In this document: positions 49,016 through 49,563 of the stretch, piece after piece
How positions within the stretch are numbered: position 1 is the stretch's first letter
Layout: every line of letters starts with the position of its first letter
Assembly: GCF_008014675.1 (NCBI RefSeq)
Contig: NZ_VOXD01000042.1
Location: 1-49,563 of the forward strand
Source of the DNA: Neolewinella aurantiaca
Lineage (GTDB): Bacteria; Bacteroidota; Bacteroidia; Chitinophagales; Saprospiraceae
Length of the DNA stretch: 49,563 nucleotides
Direction of reading: 5' to 3'
Position numbers and translations under genes: made by a program
Notes under the pieces: generated by a model
The model's input: only the letters and a program-made list of their open reading frames with translations
Told to the model about the DNA's origin: nothing
Database searches by the model: none

Positions 49016-49248
49016 CAGGCTACAGCGATAAACGCCAGCATTACACCCAGTAGAATCAGGGGAGAAAGTGCCAGCAGAATCAGAACGCCCAACACCCGGA
49101 CGCCGATCTTTAGAGCTCCCATCCACAGCGGATCATCGGCATTGAGGGTCGCGAGGTTGTCCCACCACTGGTAAGCTGATTTGGCTTTTTCGGCGAGTGC
49201 GTCGCCTGGCTTTTCTGGTTCGTTTTTAGGAGGGGTTGAGTCAGACAT
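49015..49248 (-). CDS. Small single-helix membrane protein, first gene of the MscS operon
   Basis: The 77-residue product (ATG at 49248) has a hydrophilic start MSDSTPPKNEPEKPGDALAEKAKSAYQWWDNLATLNADDPLWMGALK and a C-terminal membrane segment IGVRVLGVLILLALSPLILLGVMLAFIAVA. The layout (cytosolic amphipathic helix, then a tail anchor) is common in small Bacteroidota envelope proteins. No family is known to me. It starts the operon whose later genes are a three- to four-helix membrane protein and an MscS channel; the TGA/ATG overlap with the next gene supports co-translation. Confidence 0.65.
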   Translation of the reverse strand: MSDSTPPKNEPEKPGDALAEKAKSAYQWWDNLATLNADDPLWMGALKIGVRVLGVLILLALSPLILLGVMLAFIAVA

Positions 49249-49563
49249 AAAAATGGGAATTAGAAAGGGTGCAGATGGCGTAGCGTCGGAGGGTGGTCTG
49301 AATTTAAAACGTGGCAGCGGATAGTTCGTTCGAATGACGGTCTTCAGTTGGCGTCTGCTACTTTCATATAAGGTGAATTACGTATTCTCTGGTTTGGTGT
49401 GTATCACGAGATGCACGGAATCCCCCTCTCCCCCGGCCCCCAGGGCTAACGCATACTATCTAGAAAAACTTTATCACGGGCCTTATCGGACCACATCGCT
49501 CGCATTCGTTTATGCTTAACACCAGCTTTACTGGGTCCATCAGCGTGTAAATTGATACTCATT
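49249..49563. other. Window-end intergenic sequence, no gene seen
   Basis: The last 315 bases hold no supported gene, terminator or -7 element. A GC-rich run (CCCCCTCTCCCCCGGCCCCC near 49424-49443) and AT-rich sequence follow. The end could be upstream sequence of a gene beyond the window. Confidence 0.4.

Noticed and set aside
49334..49519. A 61-codon open frame at the window end
   Set aside because: No domain, no start context and composition that shifts within the frame; the partner gene, if any, lies outside the window.

Overview
The window looks like chromosome of a marine-type Bacteroidota, most likely of the Saprospiria/Lewinella kind. Reasons: many genes are preceded by the Bacteroidota -7 promoter element TAnnTTTG and lack Shine-Dalgarno sequences; three secreted proteins end in type IX secretion (T9SS) sorting domains; the primary sigma factor is the short Bacteroidota form; there is a LytS/LytTR two-component pair; and several genes belong to families typical of the phylum (DUF4112, enlarged PurF-like protein, NspC, M61 peptidase, Gfo/Idh with a Tat-like leader). 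Base composition is moderately GC-rich, with AT-rich patches at 1-290, 30300-30690 and 41900-42175.

Layout: 1-290 is the end of an IS110-type transposase. 291-7485 holds a Nudix-like regulator, a DUF4112 protein, a large secreted zinc metallopeptidase and a PurF-like amidotransferase. 7486-9800 is a gene-free repeat field containing four copies of a long-hairpin element arranged as two composite units. 9801-18121 carries small metabolic and membrane genes, a PP2C-type phosphatase, a TrmH-type methyltransferase, the sigma factor RpoD and a quinone-oxidoreductase-like enzyme. 18122-22181 has hemF and gcvP. 22307-30300 has hydrolases, a LuxE-like acyltransferase, a T9SS lipase-like protein, a small exported peptide, a LytS/LytTR pair and a T9SS cohesin-like protein. 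30686-35404 has nspC, a REP-associated tyrosine transposase (RAYT) flanked by its palindromes, and alaS. 35610-41721 carries a flavodoxin, an M61 peptidase with a three-REP cluster behind its start, an oxidoreductase, two small paralogous membrane proteins and a sugar dehydrogenase. 42176-49248 has two outer-membrane barrels, dnaE, and a three-gene operon ending in an MscS channel.

Most genes are single transcription units with their own -7 element or terminator. Clear operons are the kinase/regulator pair (27538-29488), the two small membrane proteins (40398-39993) and the MscS operon (49248-47701).

The most interesting material is repetitive DNA. (1) A directional motif of about 20 nt, TTGCA(T)CCTGCGNNNGCGCC, occurs about 21 times, on both strands, mostly between genes but also inside at least seven coding regions. 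(2) The repeat field at 7.6-9.7 kb contains four long imperfect hairpins. (3) A complete REP/RAYT system is present, with REP palindromes that supply the stop codons of nspC and alaS. I see no rRNA, tRNA, CRISPR array or prophage.
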